Shown here piece by piece: positions 10,501 through 20,165 of a stretch of 24,794 nucleotides of DNA. The DNA lies in contig WTXD01000157.1 of the NCBI GenBank assembly GCA_022496205.1, forward strand, positions 1 through 24,794, read 5' to 3'. A model generated the notes under the pieces. The model ran no database searches. It saw only the letters and a list, made by a program, of their open reading frames with translations, and was not told the origin of the DNA. Both the position numbers and the translations under genes were made by a program. How positions within the stretch are numbered: position 1 is the stretch's first letter; each line of letters starts with the position of its first letter. Source of the stretch: Gloeopeniophorella convolvens (lineage: Eukaryota > Basidiomycota > Agaricomycetes > Russulales).

Positions 10501-13500
10501 CCATCCGATCCCTTACGTCCCTTCGACGGCATGACCAGGACGACGATTCGGTGTACTCGGTCGTCAAGGGCCTTGGTTCCCTCCTCAGTAATGTGGCACC
10601 GGCCGAGTCATCGCTCCCTGTAGTCCCTCTCCATACGTCGTTCCGCGACTTCCTCACAGACAAGAACAGGAGCGGTGTCTTCTATATCGACATCAACAAC
10701 GCTCATCGCCAGCTCGCACTCGACTCGTTCAATCTGATGTTTCATCGCCTGCGACTCAATATCTGCAACCTCAAAAATTCTCACCAAGCGAACAAGGACG
10801 TCGAGGATCTACTGTCTCGGGTAGAACGACACATTCCACCATCCCTATCATACGCTTGCCGCCTCTGGGACGGCCATCTCGTATTGGTCGCGTTTGACGA
10901 CGAGCTCCTCAGAAAATTGCGGGAGCTCTTCGGGTCCGCGAAACTCTTGTATTGGATCGAGGTTCTCAGCCTCCTCGAAAGCATCGGACTCGCTTCACAA
11001 GCACTAGCGAATCTAGCATTGTGGCTGACCAGGTTTCCGGTACGTGCTAGGGACTTCCAAGGCCGCGTTTCGATTCCTAACATTGCATGTCCATCCACGA
11101 CAGGCTTCATCCAATCTAGGCGCGTTCTCATTGCTGATCAACGACGCCCTCAAGTTCGTGCAATATTTCGGGAAGCCAGTAGCATACAGCACTCCGCATC
11201 TATACCTATCCGCGCTCCCATTCACGCCACGCAGCTCCAACGTCTTCGCCCAATGTGCGGATGCGTTCCCCAATACGTTGTCCGTCAAGCGGGGTGGACT
11301 ACACCACTGGCCGGAGCATGTGATGACCATCTCATCCTTGCATTCTGGATGCAACTCTGTCGCGTTCTCTCCGGATAGCCGACTCATTGCCTCGGGCCAA
11401 AACGATGGCACGGTCCGCGTCTGGGATGCTGTGACAGGAGAGGCTGTCGGAGAGCCGATTCGGAGGCACAAAGGCTGGGTCATGTCGGTGACATTCTCCC
11501 CAGATGGACGCCGTGTCGCTTCGGGCTCGGACGATAAGACGATCCGCATCTGGGATACTGCGACAGGCAAGGCAGTCGGAGAGCCGTTTTGGGGGCACGA
11601 AGACTCGGTCTGGTCGGTGGCATTCTCCCCAGATGGATGCCGTGTTGCTTCGGGCTCGCTCGACTCGACGATTCGCGTCTGGGATGCTGTGACAGGCGAG
11701 GCAGTCGGAGAGCCGTTTCGGGGGCACAAACACTCGGTCAACTCGGTGACATTCTCTCCAGATGGACGCCGTGTCGCTTCGGGCTCAGACGACAAGACGG
11801 TCCGCATCTGGGACGCTGCAACAGGCGAGCCGGTTGGAGACCCAATTCGGGGGCACGAAGGCTTGGTCAGGTCGGTGACATTCTCCCCAGATGGACGCCG
11901 TGTCGCTTCGGGCTCGCGCGACTCGACCATTCGCATCTGGGATGCTGCAACAGGCAAGGCAGTTGGAGAGCCGTTTCGGGGGCACCAAGGCTGGGTCATG
12001 TCGGTGACATTCTCTCCAGATGGACGCCGTGTCGCTTCGGGCTCGCACGACAAGACGATCCGCGTCTGGGATGCTGTGACAGGCGAAGCTGTCGGAGAGA
12101 CGTTTCAGGGGCACCAAGGCTGGGTCAGGTCGGTGACATTCTCCCCAGATGGACGCCGTGTCGCTTCGGGCTCGGACGATAAGACGATCCGCGTCTGGGA
12201 TACTGCAACAGACGAGGCAGTCGGGGAGCCATTTCGGGGGCACGAAGACCCGGTCTGGTCAGTGACTTTCTCCCCAGATGGGTGCCGTGTCGCCTCGTGC
12301 TCGCACAACTGGACGAGCCGTGTCTGGGATGCTAGGACGGGCGAGGCTGTCGGAGAGCCATTTCGGGGGCACAAAGGGTTGGTCAGGTTGGTCACGTTCT
12401 CCCAAGATGGGCGCTGTATTGCCTTGTTCTTGGATGACAAGATGATCCGCGTCTGGGACGTTGCAGCAGGCAAGGCTGTTGGAGAGCCATTTCGAGGGCA
12501 TGGAGGCCCCCTCGCGTTGGTCGGAGGCGAGGTAGCCCGAGAGCGGCTTCGGGGGGACGAAGAGTCGGTCTGGTCGGTCACATTCTCTCCAGATGGACGC
12601 CGTGTCGCCTCGTGTTGGAGCCTTACGCACGACTGGACGATCCACGTCTGGGATGCTGTGACGGGCAAGGCTGTCGGAGAGCCATTTCGGGGGCACAGAG
12701 GTCCCGTCGCGTCGGTCGGATTCTCCCCAGATGGGCGCCGTATTGCCTCCGGCTCGTGGGACAAGACGATCCGCGTCTGGGATGCCGTAACAGGCGAGAC
12801 AGTCGGGAAGCCATTTCAGGGGCACAAAGACTCAGTCACATCGGTCAGATTCTCCCCAGATGGCCACTGTATCGCATCGGGCTCGTGGGACAAGACGATC
12901 CGCATCTGGGACGCCGCGACAGGCGAGGCAGTCGGAGAGCCACTCCGGGGGCACAAAGACTCGGTCAGCTCGGTCGCATTCTCCCCGGATGGACGCTGTA
13001 TTGCCTCCAGCTCGCGCGACTCGACGATCCGCGTCTGGGATGCTGCAACAGGCGAGGCGGTTGGAGAGCCATTTCGGGGGCACCACCACGGGGTCGACTC
13101 GGTCACATTCTCTCCAGACGGACGAAGTATCGCCTCAGGAGACTCAGATGGTACTATCCGTATGTGGCATGTCGACGCTGGAGTAAGTACGACTGGAACT
13201 CTTTTGGAACGCGATCGCTGATCCGACTCTAAAGGTGATACACCCCGTACCGAAGAAGATCCGGTTACGGGCCATCCACAGCCCGCAAGTCACGGAATGG
13301 TAAATACGATGACCGTGGACTTTACTGATTCCTCCATTGTCTATGGAGATGGTTGGATCCGTGGAGATGGTGGGGAGCTTCTTATGTGGATCCCACAACC
13401 TCTCAGAACTTCTCTGTATCGCCCGAGTAACGCGTGGATAGCGGGGAAGGGTGCGACGCAGCTGGATCTTAGCAGGTTTGTTCACGGAGCAGATTGGGCG

Positions 13501-13527
13501 ACGCGTCTCGTACGCAAGCAGCCGTAG
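7569..13527 (+). CDS. C2-NACHT-WD40 NLR-like receptor with 14 WD repeats
   Basis: Model exons: 7569-7597, 7668-7744, 7811-7991, 8054-8175, 8230-8817, 8873-8923, 8985-11039, 11104-13182, 13235-about 13300. All introns are GT..AG, 52-70 nt, with matching phases. Product about 1,750 residues. Exons 3-4 encode a C2-like domain (PFSKKRYFFVTATDG, then KAPSSLSLRLF and VLELPFESL). A duplicated acidic/Pro linker follows, then a helical module. The NACHT domain has Walker A GQAGTGKSS (9672-9698), Walker B LVVIDALDE (about 9969-9995) and LVTSRPE. A helical region leads to 14 WD40 repeats from about 11335. By family such proteins are cytosolic signal-transducing NTPases; WD repeats bind the ligand. Two defects: exon 5 needs a one-base frame change between about 8622 and 8690, and after VTEW a stop (13301-13303) precedes a conserved-looking tail (VDFTDSSIVYGDGWIR... 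to 13527) that is open in another frame. Without them the gene would be complete. The start is my best fit of phases and is less certain than the rest. Confidence 0.85.
8310..8621 (+). repeat. Direct duplication (period 195 nt) in the NLR linker
   Basis: Copy 1 (8310-8435) and copy 2 (8505-8621) both encode VTPxExISSxLV...QVD(D/N)I...ADSVPPR. The 195-nt offset is exactly 65 codons, so both are in the same frame. This supports that frame as coding in exon 5 at least to 8621. Confidence 0.75.
11467..13182 (+). repeat. Near-identical 129-nt WD40 repeat array
   Basis: Regular 43-residue units begin at 11467, 11596, 11725, 11854, 11983, 12112, 12241 and 12370. An irregular 195-nt unit (12499-12693) follows, then units at 12694, 12823, 12952 and 13081. 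One more diverged repeat precedes 11467. The consensus core is SVTFSPDGRRVASGS, then TIRVWDAATGEAVGEPFRG. Differences concentrate just after the leading His, at the second residue after the following Val, and around the D-x-K/S turn. Confidence 0.95.
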
Positions 13528-13577
13528 GATTCTCGTCATACGAACGTATCATGACTGGCTTAGCTACACTCATTGGT

Positions 13578-13830
13578 ATCAGCGCTATGTCATTTATTGA
13601 TTGCTTGCAACTACGTAGGGGTATTCTATTGCGGGCAGTGATATCTTTACTGGTCGGACACATTGATAAGCATCGCAACCCGTCGTTGAAAGGATACTTG
13701 GTCTATAAGTCTCAGTTGGTCTCACCATGAAACAGAAGTGAGCACGACAGACGCCGCTTTCACCTTAGAAAGCGGAACGCGCATGCACGCCGCGCAGCAC
13801 GAGTGGTTATTACAGAGCGCGACTACTGGC
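13578..13830 (+). repeat. NLR 3' flank, partner of 4308-4595
   Basis: Directly follows the receptor's tail. Shared blocks include acattgataagcatcgcaa, cgttgaaagga and tctcaccatg. A short open frame (ending 13730) crosses it, but the copy at 4308 keeps stops in that frame, so it is more likely untranslated flank than gene. Confidence 0.75.
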
Positions 13831-14066
13831 GCTTCAGCTACTGGCCAACAACTTCAAGTTCGTCTCCGTACACCGGGTCCTTGCGTTAGTTCGGATTCGT
13901 CCCCTAGAACTACCTGATCCACAGGACAGTCAGACGATGGCGTGCGACAGGAACACGAGCCGAATTCCATTATGCTGCAGCTGGGTCTTGTAGCAGGCTC
14001 TAGCGACAGCGATCGACAGAAGGACGCAGCGTAACGAAGAGATGCAAGCCGCGTGAGGTAATTTCA
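13831..14066. other. Spacer between NLR flank and LINE tail, no gene seen
   Basis: No open frame of note. The bases next to the T run (gtgaggtaatttca) would be one side of a LINE target-site duplication. No convincing partner was found near the other end. Confidence 0.4.
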
Positions 14067-14084
14067 TTTTTTTTTTTTTTTTTT
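14067..14084 (-). repeat. LINE poly(A) tail
   Basis: Eighteen T on the plus strand, A18 at the 3' end of the minus-strand element, 222 nt after the ORF2 stop. Confidence 0.88.
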
Positions 14085-14306
14085 GTCAGCATTTATATTC
14101 CGCAACAGGCGGTCTACGCCAAGACGCGGTCGTACTAGTACATAATACAAGCACATTGTTTCGAATCGAGTAAATAGGTACGGTTAACGGGCCGGCGGGG
14201 GTCGTGAAATGCGAAGTCAATCAAAGAGTCTGATGATGTAATTCCGGGTCGCTTTCACAGCGACAAAGCGGTGGCCACATATAGGCCGCAACCGCGCAAG
14301 GGACCC

Positions 14307-16889
14307 TCACGGGGGTTCCGGGGGCTCGGAGGGTCTGCGGGGCACCATACAGCATCGCGTCGCTTCGATGAACTTGGCCAGTGCGGTTCCTCCCTTCTTG
14401 GTTCCGAATAGAGTGTAGAGTGAGTAATCCCGAGCCACGGGATATAATATGGAGCGGCGTTGCACGGAGTAAAGTGAGCATGAGGTGATGACGTGGTCGA
14501 CGGTCTGGAGCGGACCGGACGGGCAGTCGCAGGATGTGCGTTCTGAGGGTTTCATGCGGAGTGTGTATTCGCCAATGAAGGCATGACCGGTAAGAAGTCG
14601 GGTGAATGTGGATATGATCGGTCGGGCCGTTTTGGCCTCGTGCATTGCGTAATACGCCGGGGATATTTTGCCGTTAGGCGGGTCGGGGAGTCCTCGCCAC
14701 GCCGGTGACTGGCGTGGGGATGCGTGCCATCGCTGTTTCCAAGCGAAGGTGGCCGCCTCCTTGTTCGACATCCGCTGGTGGCTGAGGGTGTGTGGCTCGG
14801 TTTGGTTCGGAAGAAGGGGGAGGGAGGTTCCGGCTTTGGCTAGCTCGTCAGTGCGCTCATTGCCGAGGATTCCCGCGTGCCCAGGGCACCACCGTACTTC
14901 CACGGTTAGATCCCTATAATCGGAAAGGATATGGTCAATGTCTGTTTTGAATGCGATGGAGTGAGTCTGAGCGTTGTGTGGTCGTGCCGAATATATAGTA
15001 TGAAGGGATGAAAAAGAGTCTGAGAGAAATATGACCCGCCGGCAGTCTGGGTGGGATGACAAAGCACCCCGGGCCGCCTCTGCCCCGGCAGCTAGAGCCG
15101 CCATTTCCGCGTCAAAGATGGTGGCGGACGTCCCGAGGGACCGCGCCTGATTGGCTATCTCCTCTCCCTTGCGGAAGATTGCGATGCCATATCCCACGTG
15201 CTCTGTGGTCTCGCCGTCCGGGATAAGACGGGATCCATCTGTGAACACAAAGATAGATTCTGATGAGCGGCTAATGGAGTCGGCTTTGAGCTGGAGTACG
15301 TAAGGTTTACGTGAGTCACCCGGATGGGTATTGTGATCAATCACGAGACGCTTACCCCACGCATTGTCGCGTGACCAAGGGGGTGCTGCGTAGAGGTTGA
15401 GTTTTTCGCCGCCGTCAGCAACTCTGTCTGCTAGACGCGTGAGGTTGGTTTTTAACCTCCGGTTCCTGGGGTTGGTGATCGGCAAGGGGGGTTCCCCTGC
15501 CTCCCATTGTCCCCAATTGCCGCCCAGTCTTGTTAGGAGCTGGGAACGTTTGTCTAATTTGGAGAGACGGAGCGCCATATTGTTGACGAGCATTTCGAGG
15601 CGTAGGTCGATAGGCATGATACCTAACAGCATGTGAAGGGGTTCAGTGGGTGTGGTACGGAAGGCGCCAGATATGAGGCGGATGCCCTCATTCTGAGCGA
15701 CTTGAAGTGACTTGATGATCGTTTTTTGATTTGTCCCGCGGTACCATACCGGTGCGGCGTATGTAAGCACCGGGAGGATGACCGCGTTGTAGACTTTCCT
15801 CCAGTTTGCGAGGTCTAGTCCACGGATTGAATTGCCGAGTAGCCGGAGCGCTTGTATTGCGCTCATGGCACGTGTGCGCATGATCTTAATGTGGTGCGCA
15901 AAGGTCAGGTGACTGTCGAAGTAGATACCGAGATATCGCAAGTGAGGCGACGCTTGAATCTCGATATCTTTGTTCTGTTTCGGTGACCACAGCTTGATCT
16001 TCGTCGGCATGACCGATTTGTATGGGTCTTTCCTGTATGAGGGACGTTTGAAGTAGATCAGTTCGCTTTTGGACTCCTCAATTTGGAGTCCATTGCGTGT
16101 TAGCCATTCCTGACATTCCGCATATGCTTTGCGGAGGAGCATGTTGACTCTCCGCCATGATGTGGCGCATGCGAATATGTTACCGTCATCCATGTACATG
16201 CTGAGTGATGTGTTGGCCCATTTGCGGCCTATGTGTAGCAGGGGTGATGCGTAGATGATCGATAAGACCGGTGATATCGGGGAGCCTTGCGGCGTTCCCA
16301 CGAGTAGGTCTATCGGATCGCTCGTGAAGCCATTGAATCGGAGTTGGATTTTTCGGTCGGCGAGGAATGACGCCACCCAGGCGCATGTATTGACCGAGAA
16401 GCCTAGATCTTTGAAGATCTGGACCGCTCGGTCGTGGTTGATGTTGTCAAAGAAGCCTTGGATGTCGAATAGAAGGCTTCCAACGACAAGTCCCTGTTGA
16501 AGGGCGAGCTGAGTGTCGTGGATTAGGGCAAGTCCTGCGTCCGTGCAGTTGGACGCGTTCCTGCCTCCAAACTGGTTAGTCGGGATGATATGGTGTTGGC
16601 CGACGTCAAATAGGATGCGTCTGGTCATGACTTTTTCCAGGAGTTTGCCGAAGCACTCTAGGAGGGCGATTGGACGCCAGTTTTTGACCTGTGTATAGTC
16701 AGTGCGATTGGGTTTAGGAATCATGACTACCATCGCCGTTTTCCAAGGGCGTGGATGATGACCAAGACGGAGGCACGCGGCAAAGAGCCTTGTGATCCGG
16801 TCCGGGTGAATTTCCCAGACCGCCCGGATGAGACGGTACGCATGTCCGCTTCTTCCGGGGGCCGATTTGAGGAAGTGCCCTGTATGCAA
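14307..16889 (-). CDS. LINE ORF2, reverse transcriptase and RNase H part
   Basis: 860 open codons, numbered here from the first Met of this frame. True translation should enter from the endonuclease frame near codon 8 (SAPGRSG). RT: the DTQ block, FDIQGFFDNI with catalytic Asp142 (motif A), GTPQGSPISPVL at 198-209 (motif B), YMDD at 232-235 (motif C). RNase H: TDGS Asp551, DAEMAAL Glu595, LSDS Asp624, His671 in CPGHAGILGNERTDELA and Asp681. A complete acidic set with His is therefore present. C-terminal Cys/His motif: Cys787, Cys789, His799, Cys804. The protein copies the element RNA at the nicked target. No internal stop or frameshift, so this half looks functional. The tail ends in a Pro/Glu-rich SEPPEPP. 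Confidence 0.96.
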   Translation of the reverse strand: MHTGHFLKSAPGRSGHAYRLIRAVWEIHPDRITRLFAACLRLGHHPRPWKTAMVVMIPKPNRTDYTQVKNWRPIALLECFGKLLEKVMTRRILFDVGQHHIIPTNQFGGRNASNCTDAGLALIHDTQLALQQGLVVGSLLFDIQGFFDNINHDRAVQIFKDLGFSVNTCAWVASFLADRKIQLRFNGFTSDPIDLLVGTPQGSPISPVLSIIYASPLLHIGRKWANTSLSMYMDDGNIFACATSWRRVNMLLRKAYAECQEWLTRNGLQIEESKSELIYFKRPSYRKDPYKSVMPTKIKLWSPKQNKDIEIQASPHLRYLGIYFDSHLTFAHHIKIMRTRAMSAIQALRLLGNSIRGLDLANWRKVYNAVILPVLTYAAPVWYRGTNQKTIIKSLQVAQNEGIRLISGAFRTTPTEPLHMLLGIMPIDLRLEMLVNNMALRLSKLDKRSQLLTRLGGNWGQWEAGEPPLPITNPRNRRLKTNLTRLADRVADGGEKLNLYAAPPWSRDNAWGKRLVIDHNTHPGDSRKPYVLQLKADSISRSSESIFVFTDGSRLIPDGETTEHVGYGIAIFRKGEEIANQARSLGTSATIFDAEMAALAAGAEAARGALSSHPDCRRVIFLSDSFSSLHTIYSARPHNAQTHSIAFKTDIDHILSDYRDLTVEVRWCPGHAGILGNERTDELAKAGTSLPLLPNQTEPHTLSHQRMSNKEAATFAWKQRWHASPRQSPAWRGLPDPPNGKISPAYYAMHEAKTARPIISTFTRLLTGHAFIGEYTLRMKPSERTSCDCPSGPLQTVDHVITSCSLYSVQRRSILYPVARDYSLYTLFGTKKGGTALAKFIEATRCCMVPRRPSEPPEPP

Positions 16890-18226
16890 TCCGCGATCTC
16901 TTGTTCGCAGATCGGGTGGTCAGCTCTGGTAGGGTGGGGCTCAGGGTCGTCATCGAAATGAAGCGCCACATTAGGTGGCTCAGCATTGAAGCACCGTTTC
17001 CGGAACGCGTTGGCAATCAATGGAGCGGAATCAAGTAGTGTTCCGTTCTCCCCTTGGAGGAACGGTACTTGTTTCATCCGTCGTCCATGACGCCATTGTG
17101 CTGCGTTCCAGAGAGTTTCGATGTCTGCATGGTCAAGTAGTTCGTTAGCCCAGTCGCGTTTGGCTTTTTTAACCGTTTTCTTGAGTTTCTTGCTGAGTTC
17201 TCTTTGTTTGTCTTCGTCAAGCTCCTCGCGGAGTTCCTTGATAGCCGCTTGACACTCTGAATTCCACCATCTGGACTCGTATTTGGACGGTTTACGTTTT
17301 TTCATAGACGCTGCGAGTGCCATGTCTATGTCGTAAATGAGGGATTCTGCCTCGCCGTCGAGTTGCCATTGGTTGTTGAGGGGAATGGAGCTTTCGGGCC
17401 GGATGACGAAATTCTCGGCCCATTCGGTCATGTAGTCTGGATCGACTACGTAACCGTTTGGGCTGACGTCCTCAATGACGTCATCTGGGGGTGTTTGCGG
17501 TGACAAAATGATGAGTAGCGCTGCGTGATCTGAGCCTAGGCTCGCAGCGCGGTCAATGGAGAAGTTGAAGAAAGTACGGTTAATGTGGCTTTGATAGTTG
17601 ATCCACATGAGGTCTAAAACGGAATCGCGTTGGTCACCTTCGCCCCAGCGTGTGGTAATGCCTGGTTGGTTGACGAGACTCATGAAGTTGTCTTGTGCCC
17701 ATTCTATCACTTCGTCTGCGCGTGCAGATTTCGTGAAGTCTGGGTGGCTCCATGAGTGGTGGTGGAGGTTGAAGTCGCCAGCGACGAGGGTAGGAATGAG
17801 TGGCTCGATTGGTAGCTCGAGCAGCGCTGTTAGTGCCGAGGGGTTTTCGACGTCGTGGTAGAGATTGATGATCTCAGCACGGAAGTTGCCGCGGCGGACA
17901 TCCAGCGAGATTACGCAATTATGCGCAACTCGGTCCGGCCGGGCGGTGATTTTGAATCTGCAATTAGAACGTGAATAGGCGACGACTTTCGCCACCGAGT
18001 CAGCTTTGGTCATAGGGTAGTGGATGTCCCATCCTGGGGCGGCTACTGCCCCAAGGACTTCGACACCAGATGGGTTCGTGTCGGACCTCATGGTACCAAC
18101 GCGGTTGTACCATGGTTCTTGAATGAGGATAAGATCGTATTTGTTTTCTGAATCGTTGAGGAGGGCATGCGTCACGGCGTTCCGGCGCCGCATATTGACG
18201 CTCATGACTGACAGTTGTTCAGTCAT
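16727..18226 (-). CDS. LINE ORF2, APE-type endonuclease part
   Basis: Start is taken at ATG 18226 (MTEQLSVMSVNM), which overlaps the ORF1 stop. Endonuclease/exonuclease/phosphatase motifs are all present: Asn11, LIQEPW with Glu37, AGDFN with Asp151 and Asn153, SVLDL with Asp205, and SDH at 232-234. The domain nicks the target DNA for priming. A Lys/Glu-rich helical linker follows (KKLKKTVKKAKRDW). The frame is lost near 16868 beside a CCCCC run, where a one-base change leads into the reverse-transcriptase frame. The last roughly 47 codons of this ORF (to the stop at 16727) are out of frame and not part of the real protein. With that base restored ORF2 would be about 1,306 residues. Confidence 0.93.
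   Translation of the reverse strand: MTEQLSVMSVNMRRRNAVTHALLNDSENKYDLILIQEPWYNRVGTMRSDTNPSGVEVLGAVAAPGWDIHYPMTKADSVAKVVAYSRSNCRFKITARPDRVAHNCVISLDVRRGNFRAEIINLYHDVENPSALTALLELPIEPLIPTLVAGDFNLHHHSWSHPDFTKSARADEVIEWAQDNFMSLVNQPGITTRWGEGDQRDSVLDLMWINYQSHINRTFFNFSIDRAASLGSDHAALLIILSPQTPPDDVIEDVSPNGYVVDPDYMTEWAENFVIRPESSIPLNNQWQLDGEAESLIYDIDMALAASMKKRKPSKYESRWWNSECQAAIKELREELDEDKQRELSKKLKKTVKKAKRDWANELLDHADIETLWNAAQWRHGRRMKQVPFLQGENGTLLDSAPLIANAFRKRCFNAEPPNVALHFDDDPEPHPTRADHPICEQEIADCIQGTSSNRPPEEADMRTVSSGRSGKFTRTGSQGSLPRASVLVIIHALGKRRW
18223..18226 (-). promoter_or_regulatory. ATGA stop/start overlap, ORF1 to ORF2
   Basis: The minus strand reads GTATGACT. TGA ends ORF1 (...DKAQV) and the overlapping ATG opens ORF2 (MTEQLSV). 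The geometry is the same as at 20162-20165. Confidence 0.6.
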
Positions 18227-20165
18227 ACTTGAGCCTTGTCGATAGAGTCGATTGGTGGGATCTTGTATTTGCGGCGGAGGGGGCAATCAGGTGACCTGAC
18301 GTCATGCCAGTCGTCGGCCTTTAGCTGTTTGCCTGCTTTGACGCAGTTGAAACAGCGGAAGGTACACCGGCATTCGCCGTGTACCGGGTGGCGTTTGATG
18401 TCTGCCTTGTTAGGGCAGCGTACTGAGTGGTCAGCAGATCGATGGTTTTTGCCGCATTTATAGCAGCGATACTCGTCCTTGCTCATGCGGCAGGACTCAG
18501 TGAGGTGGCCGAAGGACCAGCAGCGGTCACATTGGGTGAGCGCTGGCTTGGTCACATACTTCTCGCATCTCACACGTTTTCCGAACATGTGGAGATTGGT
18601 AGCTTTGGTAAGCTGCTTGGTCATGTCGCCGTCGTAGTCAATGAAAGCGAACGAGACGGAGGAGAGGGGTTGTCCCTGCATCTCGCTCGGTTTGCGAACC
18701 CAGCGTGGCTCAAGGGTGAATTTGATGTTACGAAGCATCGGGTTAGCGTAGATAACTTCGTTGCGGAGCTGTGATTCTGTGTAAATGACACCGGCGCGTT
18801 CGCCGTCGTCATCAATAGGGTAGCATGGGACGCCATGGAAGGCGACCCTAGTCCACCCGTTGCTGATGAGCACTTCGCCGCCATCTGGGAATGGCGCGAG
18901 TAGGTATGGTGCAATCTGTTTGATGCGGTCTGGGTTAATATGATTGGAGAAAGTGTACACGAAGTCGTTCGTGTTGCGAGCCCAGCGGCCTCCCGTGAGT
19001 GGGACGGTCGACTGATGGTCTCGCAACACGCATTGGACTCGTTGGCATATACTCCAGCCTGTTACGCGGTCTCGTGAGATGAATTGGTCGAGTGCGCCCG
19101 TCTTCCGCATGATGACTACTTCCGTCGGGGGAAGTGGTTCTTTCGGCGGAGGGCAGCTTTGGCTTTCTCGATCTGGTCGTCGATCGTCAGCTGATTGGTT
19201 GGTGGGGCTTTCCCACGTCCACGGCCTTTGCCCGCAGCGCGAGCGTAGGACACGTTGTGCCAGTCATTCTGTTTGGTCAGTGGGTGTGGGGGTTTTTCGC
19301 CCATCGCGCGTTTGGCTGCTTCGAGGGTCTTTGCGAAGTGTGGTGCGAGCGGTTGGTCCTTAGGTTTGGTCGCGTTGGCCCACGTGGCCTGTGCTACCTC
19401 ATCGAATGATGGGAAAGGGTTAGCGGCCACTGCCGCGTCAATCCTCGCTTCTTGCGAAGACGAGGTTGTGGGTGCTTTGGGTGGGCTGGTGCTGAGGGTT
19501 GGTTAGCGTTCGCCGGTTTGGGTGCGGTGACTCGGCTGAATCCGCCCCCAGCGCGTGAGGACGGTGCTAAGATTGGGTTCCTAGCCTCGAGGCGGTCAAG
19601 GCGGTCGATGAGAGGTGAGAGGGACGATGAGATTGCCTCTTGGAGTGCTTCCACCCATCCCTTGGGTTTCAGCCTATCTGACATGGCGAAGTAGTCAGGG
19701 TCAGTAGGTTTTTCCATTGTGAATTTTTTCGGGTCGTCCAATTTGTCGTTGCCTACCGCCCTTAACATCCCATCATAGTCCATGGACTCGTGAGAGCTGG
19801 ACCGTGGGCGTTTAGGGGCGGGTAGGTCGTGGAGGGTGAATTTGTTCGGGTCGTTGAGTTGGTCGTTACCAACTGACTGCAGCAGGCCCTCGTAGTCCGT
19901 AGACTCTTGGGAGCTGGTGAGCGTGGGCATCGCGGATGACTGCTGAGATGGCGGGTTAGCTGGTGTCTCGATGGCGGTTGGGACCGCTCCGGCGTCAGCC
20001 GGAATTGTCGGGCTGGGGTAGGAGCGCGACGGGTTGGATGCTCGCGGCGAGCCTGTGGAATGCTTGCGATGTCGTGATCGCAGGTGCGAGGTTAGTATCG
20101 TCATCGACTGTCATATATGAGATATGACTCTCTGCCCGCCGCTGGAGCAGGTGCAGCAGGTTCAT
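18223..20165 (-). CDS. LINE ORF1, zinc-knuckle nucleic-acid binding protein (frame-broken)
   Basis: The C-terminal part (19110-18223) carries CCHC-type knuckles: CDRCWSFGHLTESC (C-x2-C-x4-H-x4-C), then CYKCGKNH..., then CFNC...H...C, typical of LINE ORF1 proteins that coat the element RNA. The N-terminal part is Pro/Ser-rich with a degenerate internal repeat: two similar blocks, ESTDYEGLLQSVGNDQLNDP and ESMDYDGMLRAVGNDKLDDP, about 50 residues apart. The proposed start ATG (20165-20163) overlaps the stop of the upstream ORF. Coding continues through three frames, changing near 20060, 19500 and 19115. The last change lies at a C5 run (HF then PPTEVVIM). No in-frame nonsense is needed to explain the breaks. 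About 650 residues if restored. Confidence 0.8.
20162..20165 (-). promoter_or_regulatory. ATGA stop/start overlap, upstream ORF to ORF1
   Basis: The minus strand reads GCATGAAC. TGA ends the upstream ORF and the overlapping ATG opens the next frame (MNLLHLLQRR). This geometry fits termination-reinitiation. Confidence 0.5.

Noticed and set aside
11013..13106. Long minus-strand ORFs (up to 346 codons) across the WD40 array
   Set aside because: Repetitive mirror frames of the 129-nt WD repeats, with no independent features.
13494..13730. Small plus-strand protein behind the NLR
   Set aside because: The homologous copy at 4308-4595 has stops in the same frame, so conservation is not protein-like.
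14056..14066. LINE target-site duplication pairing gtgaggtaattt with gaggtattcc (about 21570) or gaggtaaacc (about 21925)
   Set aside because: Only 6-7 matching bases, imperfect and not abutting a defined 5' end; expected by chance.
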